The translations under genes were made by a program, and so were the position numbers. Under the pieces are notes generated by a model. It saw only the letters and a list, made by a program, of their open reading frames with translations, searched no databases and had not been told where the DNA came from. Positions 25,592 through 35,700 of a stretch of 64,000 bases of DNA are shown piece by piece. How positions within the stretch are numbered: the stretch's first letter is position 1; each line of letters starts with the position of its first letter. Origin of the DNA: Niabella aurantiaca DSM 17617 (GTDB lineage Bacteria > Bacteroidota > Bacteroidia > Chitinophagales > Chitinophagaceae); assembly GCF_000374125.1 (NCBI RefSeq), contig NZ_KB893637.1, positions 124,001 through 188,000 on the forward strand, in the 5' to 3' direction.

Positions 25592-25774
25592 TTAAATAAA
25601 GTTGTTTAAACTTTTAATTTTTGCAGGAATCTGGTGATAAAAGCAAGCTAATGCAATCCCGTCCATGTGGAGATTTTCTTCTAGGGCTTTGTAGGCATCC
25701 GGCCAGGCATTGGCGTGTTCGATTTTTGTCCTTCTTTTATAAAGTTTATCATCAAAGTATTTGTATTCAATCAT
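25592..25774 (-). pseudogene. IS transposase remnant (C-terminal scrap)
   Basis: 60 residues with YKRRTKIEHANAWPDAYKAL, the hallmark of the last part of IS5-group DDE transposases (R-x(2)-IE-x-ANAW-x-D-x-(F/Y)-K), including the catalytic Glu region. The DDE core upstream is missing and no flanking terminal inverted repeats were identified, so the element is dead. Confidence 0.65.
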
Positions 25775-26163
25775 TTCTTTTCTGCAGCGCCGTTTGTTGG
25801 GCTTTACATTCAGCTCTATCTCATTTTCGTCACATAGCCGCTTTGATTTCAGCTTCTATGCATATTGTCGTTCAATAGACCCTGAAACACCCGTCCGACC
25901 GCTTGGGCGAAAGCTCAGGGTGACATCGCGTTTATGGGAGTGCGACAATCTGAAATTCACCCCTTGATCATTATAAAATTTTCGGTTCCTCCAAAAATCC
26001 TATCTTCGTCATTCAAAAATCTACATTGATGAAAATCATTGCTACCCCGGTTGTTGTACTGCTCCACTAAGTACCATCCGACGATTCCGTTGTAACTACT
26101 GGTCAGTGGCATCCCGTCGTTGCGGGATGGTATTCTATTTTCATTCAAATCAATCAAAAATTT

Positions 26164-27588
26164 ATGTCTTTTGATCATAAAGATACCGGTAAGGTATCGG
26201 GTGCGCTTCTGTTTTTGAAACAGGCGTTCAGGGGAGAAGAAACGGATTACACCGCTATCAGTATTCGCAGGGCCGTGTTGATGCTGGCCATACCCATGAT
26301 GCTGGAAATGAGCATGGAGTCCGTATTTGCGTTGGTAGACCTGTATTTTGTGGGGCACCTGGAAAAGAGCAGTTTTGCTATACAAACAGTGGGCCTTACG
26401 GAGTCTGTACTGACAGTGATGTATTCGGTGGCCATAGGAATGAGCATGGCTGCAACGGCGGTTGTTGCCCGCCGGATCGGCGAAAAGAACCCCGAGGCGG
26501 CAGCGCACAGCGGTGCGCAGGCGATATTGGTTGCTACGGTTGTAACCGTTCTGTTAAGCATGGCCGGCGTTGTTTATGCAAAGGAGATCCTGCTGCTGAT
26601 GGGCGCATCGGAATCGGCTGCGGAGCATGGTAAAGACTTTACGGCCATCATGATGGGCAGCAGCATTTCCATTATGCTGCTGTTCCTGATCAACGGCATC
26701 TTCCGGGGAGCGGGTAACGCGGCGATTGCCATGAAAAGCCTTTGGGTGGCCAATAGCTGCAACATTGTACTCTGCCCGCTCCTGATCAATGGGTGGGGGT
26801 TGGTACCGGCGTTCGGGTTAACGGGGGCCGCAATGGCCACAGCCATCGGCAGGACCACCGGGGTGTTGTACCAGTTGTATCATCTTTTGGGCAACAAAGG
26901 GAAATTCAGGATCAGGATGCCTCATTTTCATGTGGATCTTCCGCTGATCCGTTCGCTGGTGAAGATCGCCGTGCCGGGAATTTTTCAGTTTGTGATCGCC
27001 TCCTGCAGCTGGATCGTGCTGGCAAGGCTGGTGGCAGTAACCAGCGGTGATGAAGGTTCTGCGGGGTACCAGACGGCATTGCGGCTGATGATGTTCTTCA
27101 TGCTTCCCGCCTGGGGACTGAGCAATGCTGCTTCTACGCTGGTGGGGCAAAATCTGGGAGCAAACGCTGCAAAGAGAGCCGAGGCTTCGGTGATGACCAC
27201 CGTAAAATACAATGTATTGTTCATGCTCCTGGTCAGTGCGGTCTTCTTTTTACTGGCGCACTGGCTGGTATCTTTTTTTACTACTGAAGAGCATGTGCAA
27301 TCCATTGCCCGTACGGCGATGTACATTATGGCCTGCGGGTTTGTGTTCTATGGCGTGGGTATGGTCATGATCAATGCCTTCAACGGGTCGGGCGATACAT
27401 GGACGCCCACCTGGGTGAATTTTTTTGGTTTCTGGTTGTTCCAGATCCCCCTGGCATACCTGCTGGCTGTTTATTTCGGGTTCAATGAGCGCGGCGTGTT
27501 CATTGCGATCCCGGTATCGGAAGCGGCCATCACCGTTGTTTCATTTATCCTGTTTAAACGCGGCCGCTGGAAGCTCCGGAAGGTATAA
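26164..27588 (+). CDS. MATE-family efflux transporter
   Basis: 474 residues with about 12 membrane helices, the normal MATE length and topology. N-half begins RRAVLMLAIPMMLEMSMESV with VDLYFVGHL; the halves are repeats (second half begins VKIAVPGIFQFVIASCSWIV). FRGAGNAAIAMKSLWVANSC and NAFNGSGDTWTPTWVNFFGFWLF are the paired family motifs. Exports cationic drugs or metabolites using a Na+ or H+ gradient (family knowledge). Monocistronic; convergent with a small lipoprotein gene across a spacer holding a long inverted repeat. Confidence 0.93.
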   Translation: MSFDHKDTGKVSGALLFLKQAFRGEETDYTAISIRRAVLMLAIPMMLEMSMESVFALVDLYFVGHLEKSSFAIQTVGLTESVLTVMYSVAIGMSMAATAVVARRIGEKNPEAAAHSGAQAILVATVVTVLLSMAGVVYAKEILLLMGASESAAEHGKDFTAIMMGSSISIMLLFLINGIFRGAGNAAIAMKSLWVANSCNIVLCPLLINGWGLVPAFGLTGAAMATAIGRTTGVLYQLYHLLGNKGKFRIRMPHFHVDLPLIRSLVKIAVPGIFQFVIASCSWIVLARLVAVTSGDEGSAGYQTALRLMMFFMLPAWGLSNAASTLVGQNLGANAAKRAEASVMTTVKYNVLFMLLVSAVFFLLAHWLVSFFTTEEHVQSIARTAMYIMACGFVFYGVGMVMINAFNGSGDTWTPTWVNFFGFWLFQIPLAYLLAVYFGFNERGVFIAIPVSEAAITVVSFILFKRGRWKLRKV

Positions 27589-27619
27589 AAATGGTATTGT
27601 TTTTTTACTGCACAGGAAT

Positions 27620-27673
27620 GGGGCCGACTAAAAAGCCGCTTGCCGGACAAAAAAATACTTTTTGGTCAGCCCC
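27620..27673. repeat. Long imperfect inverted repeat between convergent genes
   Basis: Sixteen-base arms GGGGCCGACTAAAAAG and CTTTTTGGTCAGCCCC (two mismatches), 22-base loop. A second pairing GCCGCTTG (27635-27642) with CAAGCGGC (27705-27712) competes with it. It sits between the MATE stop and the lipoprotein stop, so a bidirectional terminator or mRNA-end structure is plausible. Confidence 0.55.
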
Positions 27674-27713
27674 ATGATCAATAAAACCGGGATTTGTTTT
27701 TTAACAAGCGGCG

Positions 27714-28106
27714 TTACTCTTTCTTCAATGAGAGCGTCTGCTCGGAGATCTTTCCGTTGTCGTCTTCCGTCCAGGTGCCGTCGATCTTATTCTTGCTGTC
27801 CGACAGCGTGCCTTTGGCGGTGGCCTTAATGCTGTTAACCTGGAAACCGGCTTCAAAATTATTGGAAGTCAGTTTCCAGCTGCCGTTTAGTTGCACGGCT
27901 TGTGACGATACGATAACGGTTCCGTTTTCAAGGATTTCGAACCGGACAGGAGTGGGTTCGCCTTTGCCGATAACGGTTCCCTTCCAGGTGCCTACTACGG
28001 GGGCCGGCGGAGGTGGCGTATCGTCTTTGTCCTTCCGGCAGGAGCTGGTAAGGACAAGCGAAATAAAAATGCCTGCGATCGCAAAAATGTGTGTCAACGT
28101 TTTCAT
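27714..28106 (-). CDS. Small lipoprotein, lipocalin-like
   Basis: 130 residues. SPII signal MKTLTHIFAIAGIFISLVLT followed by SSCRKDKDD, so the Cys is lipidated; a Pro-rich linker (TPPPPAPVV) then a small beta domain starting GTWKGTVIGKG. The GTW start and alternating pattern (ENGTVIVSS, LNGSWKLTSN, IDGTWTEDDNG) fit the lipocalin-like/META-like lipoproteins common in Bacteroidota. The ATG at 28106 is chosen because it opens the signal peptide; the longer frame adds 25 basic residues that would spoil it. Function unknown. Confidence 0.85.
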   Translation of the reverse strand: MKTLTHIFAIAGIFISLVLTSSCRKDKDDTPPPPAPVVGTWKGTVIGKGEPTPVRFEILENGTVIVSSQAVQLNGSWKLTSNNFEAGFQVNSIKATAKGTLSDSKNKIDGTWTEDDNGKISEQTLSLKKE

Positions 28107-28447
28107 GAGATTTTTTTTATTTGAATGATTGTTTTTACGGGGGCAAAGGTGCCGGGATTTTGGCCGGTGGAAAAGCGGCAATTAATGAAACAATTGTTTG
28201 GTTTAACGAAAGAGCGTCTTTGGATATTGCGGGGTAGAATAATCGAGGGTCAGAACGATCAACGGCCCCTGAAGAGCAATTCTGCCTGCCATGCCTGTGA
28301 ATAAGACCGGCATCTTTTTTATTAATTCAGAAAACCATTCTGTTAAGTGGTGCAATGGGGGTTGCCGGCTGCCGGGTAATTTACATCCATTCAATAACGA
28401 AGGTGTGAACGGCCGCGGCTGTTTGTACCGGTAAAAAAAAATACATC
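28107..28447. other. Divergent intergenic region, no feature found
   Basis: 341 bp between the lipoprotein gene and the flavin monooxygenase gene. I see a weak -7-like CACCTTTG for the lipoprotein (28144-28151, minus strand) and nothing else convincing. Confidence 0.5.
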
Positions 28448-29974
28448 ATGCAAACGATTGGAATCATTGGCGCGGGAATCAGCGGACTGGCTGCCGCCAA
28501 ATCATTTAAAGAACGGGGCTATAAGATAACCGTACTGGAAAAAGCAGCGGCGATCGGCGGCGTGTGGGACCGGAACCGGTTTTATGTAAATGTTACCACG
28601 CAGACAACAAAAAACGAGTATGCATATTCTGATTTTCCCATGCCGGAACATTTTCATGAATGGCCTACCGGAGACCAGATGAACCAATACCTGCTGGATT
28701 ATGCTGCGCATTTTGATCTTCTTGCTTCGATCCGTTGCAATACCACCGTACTGGATATGCAGTATGAAGCGGATGCCTGGCAGGTTGCGGCATTGGATAA
28801 CTGCACGGGCAGTAACCTGTCTTATGTTTTTGACTTTGTGGTGGTATGTACCGGAACCTTTCATGAAAAATACATCCCGTCGTTTCCGGGTATGGAGGCC
28901 TACCGTGCTGCCGGCGGTGAGATTCTGCATACTTCAGAAGTTACCGATCAAAAACTGCTGCGGGATAAAGAGGTGGCGGTAGTAGGTTTTGCCAAGTCTG
29001 CTACGGATATAGCAACGCAGGCTGCCGATATCAGCACTTCCTGCACCCTGCTCTACCGCAAAGCCCAGTGGAAGGTGCCCCGCTTTTTTGGGAATAAGAT
29101 CAATTTAAAATACCTCTTGTTTTCCCGTTTTTCGGAAGCCTTTTTTGTGCCGTATCATAAAACGGGATTTCAAAAGGTCCTGCACAGTGTGGGAAAACCG
29201 CTGGTGTGGGCCCAATGGAGAGCTGTTGAGTTGCTTTTAAAGAAGCAATTTCGCTTAAAGCAATGCGGCATGGTGCCCGGGCACCGGATCGAGGACCAGA
29301 TCAGTTGCAGCCTGGGAATTGCCCCGGAGGGATTTTATGAAAAAGTGCGTTCAAAAAAGATCAACGCCGTTCATACGGAAATAGAAAGTTTTACAACCGA
29401 TGGAGTGGTTTTAAAGAACGGGGCCCGGATCCGGCCGGACCTGGTGGTAATGGGCACCGGGTTTCGCCAAAGCCTGCCTTTCTTAAGCGGGCACTACCTG
29501 CAGCGCATCTGCAATGAGCAGGGACAGTTCCGCTTATATCGTAACATCATCAATCCCAAACTTCCCGCCCTGGGATTTGTGGGCTTTAACTCAAGCCTCT
29601 TTTCTACATTGACCTCGGAAATCGCCGCCAACTGGCTGGCAGAATATGTAAGCGGAAATCTGTCCCTGCCGGTGCCCGGCGAGATGGTTAAAGAGCGGAT
29701 GCTGATCGACCGGTGGAAAAAACGGACGCGCCCGATCTCCTCGGAGTTCAGCGGGCTGTGCATTGCCCCGTTTAATTTTCAGCACCTGGATGCGTTGATG
29801 AAAGATATGGGTCTGAAAACGGCGGCAGGCAGGAACCCGGTGTACAATTTTTTTAAACCGATCAACCCCCGGGATTATCACCAGCTGCTGAAACGTTTCC
29901 GGACCCGTAAGGGTACCGGAACAGAAACCGGGCAGCCGGTCACAGGCGGTGCTCCGGCGCTTTCGGGGAACTGA
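28448..29974 (+). CDS. Flavin-containing monooxygenase
   Basis: 508 residues, class B flavoprotein monooxygenase. FAD motif IGIIGAGISGLAAAKSFKER (3-22), FMO-type fingerprint CTGTFHEKYIPSFPGM (about 138-153), NADPH motif EVAVVGFAKSATDIA (about 176-190, GxxKSA form) and the late ATG-like VVMGTGFRQSLPFL. No signal peptide. Family members oxygenate N or S atoms of small substrates, or act as Baeyer-Villiger enzymes; this one is closest in layout to plant/fungal-type FMOs, with a basic C-terminal tail. Stands alone; substrate unknown. Confidence 0.88.
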   Translation: MQTIGIIGAGISGLAAAKSFKERGYKITVLEKAAAIGGVWDRNRFYVNVTTQTTKNEYAYSDFPMPEHFHEWPTGDQMNQYLLDYAAHFDLLASIRCNTTVLDMQYEADAWQVAALDNCTGSNLSYVFDFVVVCTGTFHEKYIPSFPGMEAYRAAGGEILHTSEVTDQKLLRDKEVAVVGFAKSATDIATQAADISTSCTLLYRKAQWKVPRFFGNKINLKYLLFSRFSEAFFVPYHKTGFQKVLHSVGKPLVWAQWRAVELLLKKQFRLKQCGMVPGHRIEDQISCSLGIAPEGFYEKVRSKKINAVHTEIESFTTDGVVLKNGARIRPDLVVMGTGFRQSLPFLSGHYLQRICNEQGQFRLYRNIINPKLPALGFVGFNSSLFSTLTSEIAANWLAEYVSGNLSLPVPGEMVKERMLIDRWKKRTRPISSEFSGLCIAPFNFQHLDALMKDMGLKTAAGRNPVYNFFKPINPRDYHQLLKRFRTRKGTGTETGQPVTGGAPALSGN

Positions 29975-30058
29975 CGGACGGCGGCGGTTGTGCTACGCAT
30001 GTACAGCGCCCTGGTAAAGCCTCCGGTACCGGGGCCTGTACTTTTTACGGCCGCAGTC

Positions 30059-30814
30059 TTAAACCAGCCGCTGTGCCATCAGCTGCAGAAAATCGTCCTT
30101 TTTCTTTGGTGAGATTGCGATCATGGAAGCATCGCTCATTACCGCGTATCCTCCGTCTGTTTTGATCATTTTCCGCACTTCCTTTAGGTGGATCATATGC
30201 GAGTTGTGCACCCTGAAAAAGCCATGATCGCTGAGCAGCAGCTCGTATTCTTTCAGGTTTTTGCTTACCATGATCTTGTTCTGGTTCTTCAGAAAAAATG
30301 TGGTGTAAGGCCCGTTGGCCTCCAGGCGGATGATCTGGGACAGCAGTACATACTCAATACCATCGGAAGTAGAGAGACTGATCGAAAAGTTTTCACCGCC
30401 CGGCTGGCTGAGGTTCTTCATCAGCAGGTCGATGCGGTTTTCCTGTTGCCGCCGGATCGATTGAATGGCTTTGTCCACGGCCTGCTGCAGCTCTTCCAGG
30501 TCAATGGGTTTCAGGATATAGTCGATGGCACTGAACTTGATGGCTTTTATGGCATAGTGGTCATAGGCCGTGGTGAAAATGACCTGGAAATTCCGGTGCT
30601 TCACCTGCTGAAGCACATCGAAGCCGGTGCCCGGCTGCATTTCAATATCCATAAAAACGATATCCGGTCGTTGCTCATTGATCAGCCGGATGGCTTCCGG
30701 TACGGTGGCGGCCATGCCGGCTACCTGGATGTCGGGACAGAATTCGGTTGCCAGGTCCTTTAAAAGATCCCGGTTCCGGGCTTCGTCTTCAACAATGAAT
30801 GCTTTGTATTTCAT
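30059..30814 (-). CDS. LytTR-family response regulator
   Basis: 251 residues. Receiver domain 1-120: acidic pocket VEDE, phospho-acceptor Asp in DIVFMDIEMQPGTG (D56), TTAYDHYAIKAIKFSAIDYI and LKPI (Lys about 102). LytTR DNA-binding domain 145-248 with IIRLEANGPYTTFFL, FFRVHNSHMIHLKEVRKM. Co-transcribed downstream of the kinase at 30838-32604 (23-bp gap). The only regulator next to two kinases, so both probably signal to it. Its binding site is probably the direct repeat pair at 32659-32690. Confidence 0.94.
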   Translation of the reverse strand: MKYKAFIVEDEARNRDLLKDLATEFCPDIQVAGMAATVPEAIRLINEQRPDIVFMDIEMQPGTGFDVLQQVKHRNFQVIFTTAYDHYAIKAIKFSAIDYILKPIDLEELQQAVDKAIQSIRRQQENRIDLLMKNLSQPGGENFSISLSTSDGIEYVLLSQIIRLEANGPYTTFFLKNQNKIMVSKNLKEYELLLSDHGFFRVHNSHMIHLKEVRKMIKTDGGYAVMSDASMIAISPKKKDDFLQLMAQRLV

Positions 30815-30837
30815 TTTAGATAGGTTTTGATCGTTAT

Positions 30838-32604
30838 TTATGTTTCGAGGTCGAGCGCTTCCGGATGCTCAAAAAGCGGTTGTGGTATTTCGATGCGGGT
30901 GGTGAGGATATGATCGCCCTCTTCCCGGATCAGCAATATTTTCCGTTTTTGCTGTTTGTTGAACAGCCGGATGCGTTTTGCCAGGGTATCTTCTGTGTCC
31001 ATACCGCTATAGCCGGTTTGCCCGTGGGCACTGGTGCGTGGTGCCCCTTGCCCTTTGCCGGTTACGGTAACTGTCAGCTGGTTACCGGCAAACCGGAAAA
31101 ACACGCTGATCTTTCCCTTCTTATAACGGTTGATGACACCGTTATACAATACTTTTTCTACCAGTCCGTGTGTAAGGAGGGGCAACACCTGCAGGGATGC
31201 GGCGGGCTCCTCCACGATTATTTCGTATTCCAGCTGATCCGGGAACCGGGTCTGTTCCAGCCACAGGTATTCCTTTAAAAGTGCTGCTTCATCCTTTACG
31301 GTGATCAGCACCTCATCGCCAAAGCGGATCAGCTTTCTCAGAAAGCTGGAAAACCGGTTGATGTACTGCAACGAAACCTTCCGGTCATCAGCGACGATAA
31401 AATACTGGATGGAGTTCAGGGAGTTGAACAGGAAGTGTGGGTTCATCCGGGTTTGCAGCACCTTGAGCTTCAGCATGTGATTCATGTTCTCTATCTGCGC
31501 ATTCTGGGCGCTGATGAGCTGGTTACGCTGTTTCAGCGCGCGGTTCATCCGCTGTTTTGTCCGGAACCTTCCATACAGCAGGGCAGCAAAAATGATGAGG
31601 CAGGCCAGCAACAGCAGCGTCATATTGCGAAGGGATTGCTGTTTTTGCAGCTCCACTGCTGAATGAGTAAGCCGCTGGGTCACAATTTCGCGTTCCTTGG
31701 TCAGCAGATCGATATCGGCTGCGCTGCCGGAATCGTCCTGCGGTACGGAAACCTCAAGGATGATATGCGCTACCTCGGGTCCCAGGTATTTCCGGATAAG
31801 GGAGTTGACAAAGAACTTGCATTCGGCGGAGTTGAAATATTCATCCACCGGCATCCCCCAATCGCTGTTTTTGGGGTAAATGGCTGCAAAGCCTTCGCGG
31901 TGGATATCGAAGAGCCGCTGGCGTTTTATTTTATAGCCTTTTTGCAGCGCCACTACATAAATGCTGACCGGCACATAGGCAAAGGATGCCTTGTTTTCTG
32001 ATACCTGGCCCAGGATCGCATAGTCGTCTTTGGTATTATAAGATATCGGCAGGGAGGGGTAGTAGGCCTGGCGGATCTTTTTCAGGTCCGTTTCCATGGT
32101 AGTGCCGGGTTGGGTATACCCGTGCATGGCGGTGATCCGGTTCCTGAACTCGCCGGTTGTGGTGAACGTGGGCACCTGATTATTGGTAACGAGGATGTTC
32201 AGATCCGGCATATAGGGCGGGGAGAAGCGCACCTCTTTTTTTCGCTCTTCGGTGATGGAATAATAGGAAACGGCAAAAAGCCCGGGCCGGCGGGCGTCCC
32301 GGACCTGCGGATAGATCTGCGCAAAATCCTCGATCTCCTGCCAGCGGATCTTCAGATCGACCTGGTAGTGGTTTTTGAGAAATGTTTTGAACCCTTCCAT
32401 CAGTTCATACTCGACCCCGATTAGCTTGCCACGGGCATCGGGATATATAAAGGGTTCGATCCGGTCCCACAGAACAGTGATGGTGCCCGACTTGCGGGCA
32501 AGGGTCGTATGCCAGGAGTCTGCCCCTTCCCGTTGCGCTTTTGCGGGACCGCCCATGCACAGAAACAGCAGTAAACAGAGTGCCAGTTGTTTTATAAAGG
32601 GCAT
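30838..32604 (-). CDS. LytS-type membrane histidine kinase with solute-binding sensor domain; degenerate ATPase
   Basis: 588 residues. Signal peptide (MPFIKQLALCLLLFLCMGGPAKA), a family-3 solute-binding-like extracytoplasmic domain (about 40-280; RIEPFIYPDARGKLIGVEYE, VRFSPPYMPDLNILVTN), a membrane helix (MTLLLLACLIIFAALLYG), then the LytS core with QTRMNPHFLFNSLNSIQYFI, so the phospho-His is present. The ATP lid is degenerate: ENAxxHG reads EKVLYNG, the DNGxG loop reads TGKGQG, and the following GxGL helix is not recognisable. It may be a kinase-dead sensor working with the intact divergent kinase. The ATG at 32604 is chosen for the signal peptide; a frame from 32676 would run through the promoter. 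Confidence 0.88.
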   Translation of the reverse strand: MPFIKQLALCLLLFLCMGGPAKAQREGADSWHTTLARKSGTITVLWDRIEPFIYPDARGKLIGVEYELMEGFKTFLKNHYQVDLKIRWQEIEDFAQIYPQVRDARRPGLFAVSYYSITEERKKEVRFSPPYMPDLNILVTNNQVPTFTTTGEFRNRITAMHGYTQPGTTMETDLKKIRQAYYPSLPISYNTKDDYAILGQVSENKASFAYVPVSIYVVALQKGYKIKRQRLFDIHREGFAAIYPKNSDWGMPVDEYFNSAECKFFVNSLIRKYLGPEVAHIILEVSVPQDDSGSAADIDLLTKEREIVTQRLTHSAVELQKQQSLRNMTLLLLACLIIFAALLYGRFRTKQRMNRALKQRNQLISAQNAQIENMNHMLKLKVLQTRMNPHFLFNSLNSIQYFIVADDRKVSLQYINRFSSFLRKLIRFGDEVLITVKDEAALLKEYLWLEQTRFPDQLEYEIIVEEPAASLQVLPLLTHGLVEKVLYNGVINRYKKGKISVFFRFAGNQLTVTVTGKGQGAPRTSAHGQTGYSGMDTEDTLAKRIRLFNKQQKRKILLIREEGDHILTTRIEIPQPLFEHPEALDLET

Positions 32605-32658
32605 AGTTTTCCCGTTATTTATGTAAAGATGGACTAAATACGACAAATCCTGCTTTTG

Positions 32659-32690
32659 ACTTAACGGATGGGGCATTTAACTTAACGGAT
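32659..32690. promoter_or_regulatory. Direct repeats 21 bp apart: candidate LytTR binding site
   Basis: ACTTAACGGAT at 32659-32669 and again at 32680-32690, exactly two helical turns apart. On the minus strand each contains TCCGTTAAG, matching 8 of 9 positions of the published LytTR half-site [TA][AC][CA]GTTN[AG][TC], which also occurs as pairs with about 12-bp spacing. It lies between the two divergent kinase genes, so the regulator may control both. Confidence 0.7.
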
Positions 32691-32740
32691 TTGACCCCCG
32701 GTTTTTGATCTTTTTCGGATGAATGCCTACTTTTATGCCC

Positions 32741-35700
32741 ATGAAAATACATGGGGTCCGCCTTTTTATTTTTATACAATTGCTTTGCAGCCCTGCTATA
32801 CTGTTAACTGCACAGCCACTTGCTTTCCGGCACCTGAATACGGCCAACGGGTTGCTGAGCGACCAGGGAATACAGCTATGTGAAGACCGGATGGGGCGTC
32901 TGTGGATCGCAACGGATGAAGGCGTTAATGTTTTTGACGGCTATGCGGTGGCAGCCTATACCCGTGATAATAAAAGCGGGATCCGTAACAACCGTATCAA
33001 TGCCATTTTATGCGACCGCTCCGGAATCATCTGGATCGCCACTCCGGCCGGCCTGCAATATAAAAACGAGAACAGCAACCGTTTTTCTGTAATTGATAAT
33101 CCTTCCAGTTTCCCGCTTGAAAAGACCATGCTGATCCGGGAGGCGCGTACAGGCATACTGGCATTTACAAAAGACAGTTGTTTCCTGGTAGGGCATGATA
33201 AGCGGGTGCGGCCGCTGAACGGCATTTCATCGATGATCGGTGCCCGGGCCAACATGCTTACCGCAAGTCATGTTGAAGGAGATATCTGGTTGCTGGGGAT
33301 CCGGGCAAAAACACTGGTGGTGGATATTTCGCGGCAGACATTGATCCGGGAGCTGCCCTACCACAATGCCTGGAGTCTCTGCCGGGTAAAAGGAAGCGAA
33401 TGGCTGGCCTGCAGCCTGGCAAGGGACAGTGTGGTGCTGATGAACATCCGTACCGGCAGCATGGAGCTGGTGAATGACTGGAAGACGGTCGACGGAAAAA
33501 AGCTGGTTGGATATGGAAGTGAGATCGAAAAGATCGATGATGAGCACTATGCCATGGTAACGCGGTACCACGGCCTTTACATACTCAACACCCGGACACG
33601 GTCTGTACAGCAGTACTGTAATGATCCCGGGGATGCCACATCCATTCACAGCAGCTTTTTGCGCCGGGTACTGGTTACCCGCGGCCACACGCTGGTGGTT
33701 CATGGAAATGGTATTTCCTTCACTACATTGAGTGAACCGGCCTTTAGCGCGGTACGAAACTTTACCAATGAAAAGGGCGCCAAATACCAGAACGTAGTCA
33801 ACTGCTTCTACCAGGATCCATCGGGCCAGCTATGGATCGGCACTAACAGCTACCTGATCAAATGGAACCGCAACCATGGCCCCAGCAGCTTCTATTCCTA
33901 TTACAGCAAAGGAGAAGGCCCCCTGGATGTGCGCACGATCCGGGCAGTATTGCCCGACGCCAAAAACCGGCTGTGGATCGGCGCATTTGGCGATGGGTTT
34001 GGAAGGCTGCGTGCCGATGGTGGGTTTGATAAGATCCCAACGCGGATCCGGCCCGGGGATAACAGCCTGGTGAGCAGCGAATTTCACCGCGTCGTGGCAG
34101 ACCGGAACGGGAACTTCCTCGTAGCCACCGGTGCCCGGTTCTACCTGTTCAATCCGCTTACGAACCAATTGGAAACCTTTCGCACGCATCCCCAGCTGAA
34201 TAAGATCATCAGGGGATACACGACGCATTTTTTTGCGGACCGCGATGATAACTGGTGGTTTGCCCAGAGCCGCGGCCTGAGCTTTTATGATAAAAAGAAG
34301 GACCGCGTTTATACCTTGTCGTTTCCGGGAACGCAAAAAGACAATAATATATTTGCCGTTGAACAGGATCTGGACGGCAATATCTATGCCTGCGGATATT
34401 ACGGCGTGTACATCATTGATCCCCGTACGCTGCAGATAAAGGCGAGGCTGGATAAAAGCGATGGGTTGGAAACCTCTTATGTGGCCGGTCTTTTGCGCGA
34501 TCTTGAAGGAGATATCTGGATCATCGGCAACCGGGGGCTGGCGCGGTACCATCCCGGTACGGGCACCATTACATCGTTTGATGAAAAAGATGGCCTGCTG
34601 CAAAGCAATCACCGCATTTCTGCTTATTACCGGGCGCCGGACGGGGAGCTGTTCATTGGCACACAAACCGGCTTTAACCATTTTTATCCCTCAAAACTCC
34701 AGATCCGGTCCTACCCGCTCCAGGTCTTTATAACCGATGTTTATGCTGCAGATACCGTTTTAAACGTGCTGGACGGCAAGCCGCTGCGGTTCTCCCACCG
34801 GGGCAACAACCTGGTCTTTCGCTATCTGACGGTGGATTATAAACACGCAGGATCTGTAATGTACCGGTATAAGCTGACCGGGTTTGACACCGGGTATATT
34901 TATGCCTACCGCGAGCGCCAGGCCCGTTATACGAACCTGCCCTCCGGCGACTACCGTTTTGAGGCCGAGGCGTCGGTGAACGGTAAAGATTGGTATAAGG
35001 CCGCCCGCCCGCTGGTATTTACGATTGACCGTGCGTTCTGGAACACCTGGTGGTTCCGTATTTCACTGTTGCTGGTGCTGGGTATGCTGGCCTACCTGTT
35101 TTATAAATGGAGGATCGGCCAGGTGAAAAAAGAAGCCCGGCTGCGCAGCGATTTTGAGATACGGCTCAATGAGCTGGAGCATAAAGCGCTGCGTACACAG
35201 ATGAACCCTCATTTTATTTTTAACTCACTGAATACGATCAACTCTTTTATCAATTGCAACGACCGCATCCTGGCCAATCAATACATCAGTAAATTCTCAA
35301 GACTGGTGCGGTTAACACTCGATAACTCGCGGGCAAAGAAGATCCCGCTCCGGGATGAGCTGGAGGTGATCAAGATCTACATCGAACTTGAGCAGGTGCG
35401 GTTTGACCAGCGGTTTGCTTATTCCCTTACCACGGATGGAGTAGATCCGGATCTGGTAGAGATCCCCTCGATGATCATTCAGCCATTTGTTGAAAATGCT
35501 ATCCTGCACGGACTGTTACCGGCAAACCACCAGGGCATGCTGACGGTTTCCGTTACCCGGAACGCAACGGTGCTTCTGATCGTTATCGAGGACAATGGGG
35601 TAGGCCGGCAGGCTGCTAAAAAGAGCAGCGAGCAACAACAGGTGGCCCGTAAATCGCACGGACTGGACATTACGTTAAAGAGAATTGAATCGTTTAACAA

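Larger units (their letters stand above)
25317..26163. other. Debris-filled intergenic region
   Basis: 847 bp without an intact gene. In order: repeat copy B (25411-25507), an AT-rich stretch, an IS transposase remnant (25592-25774), an inverted pair ACCCTGA/TCAGGGT (25879-25885, 25915-25921) of the CCCTGA type seen widely between genes, and a hairpin CATCCCG/CGGGATG (26110-26129) before the MATE gene. A minus-strand frame ending at 25957 (ending GGTENFIMIKG) has protein-like composition and may be another gene scrap, but I cannot assign it. Confidence 0.65.

Noticed and set aside
25957-26508. 183-residue minus-strand frame opposite the MATE start
   Set aside because: Its N-terminal two thirds are antisense to the MATE gene. 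Only the last ~45 residues look protein-like, too little to call a gene.
33830-34681. 283-residue minus-strand frame inside the propeller kinase gene
   Set aside because: Antisense shadow of a repeat-rich gene; no start context or known motif.
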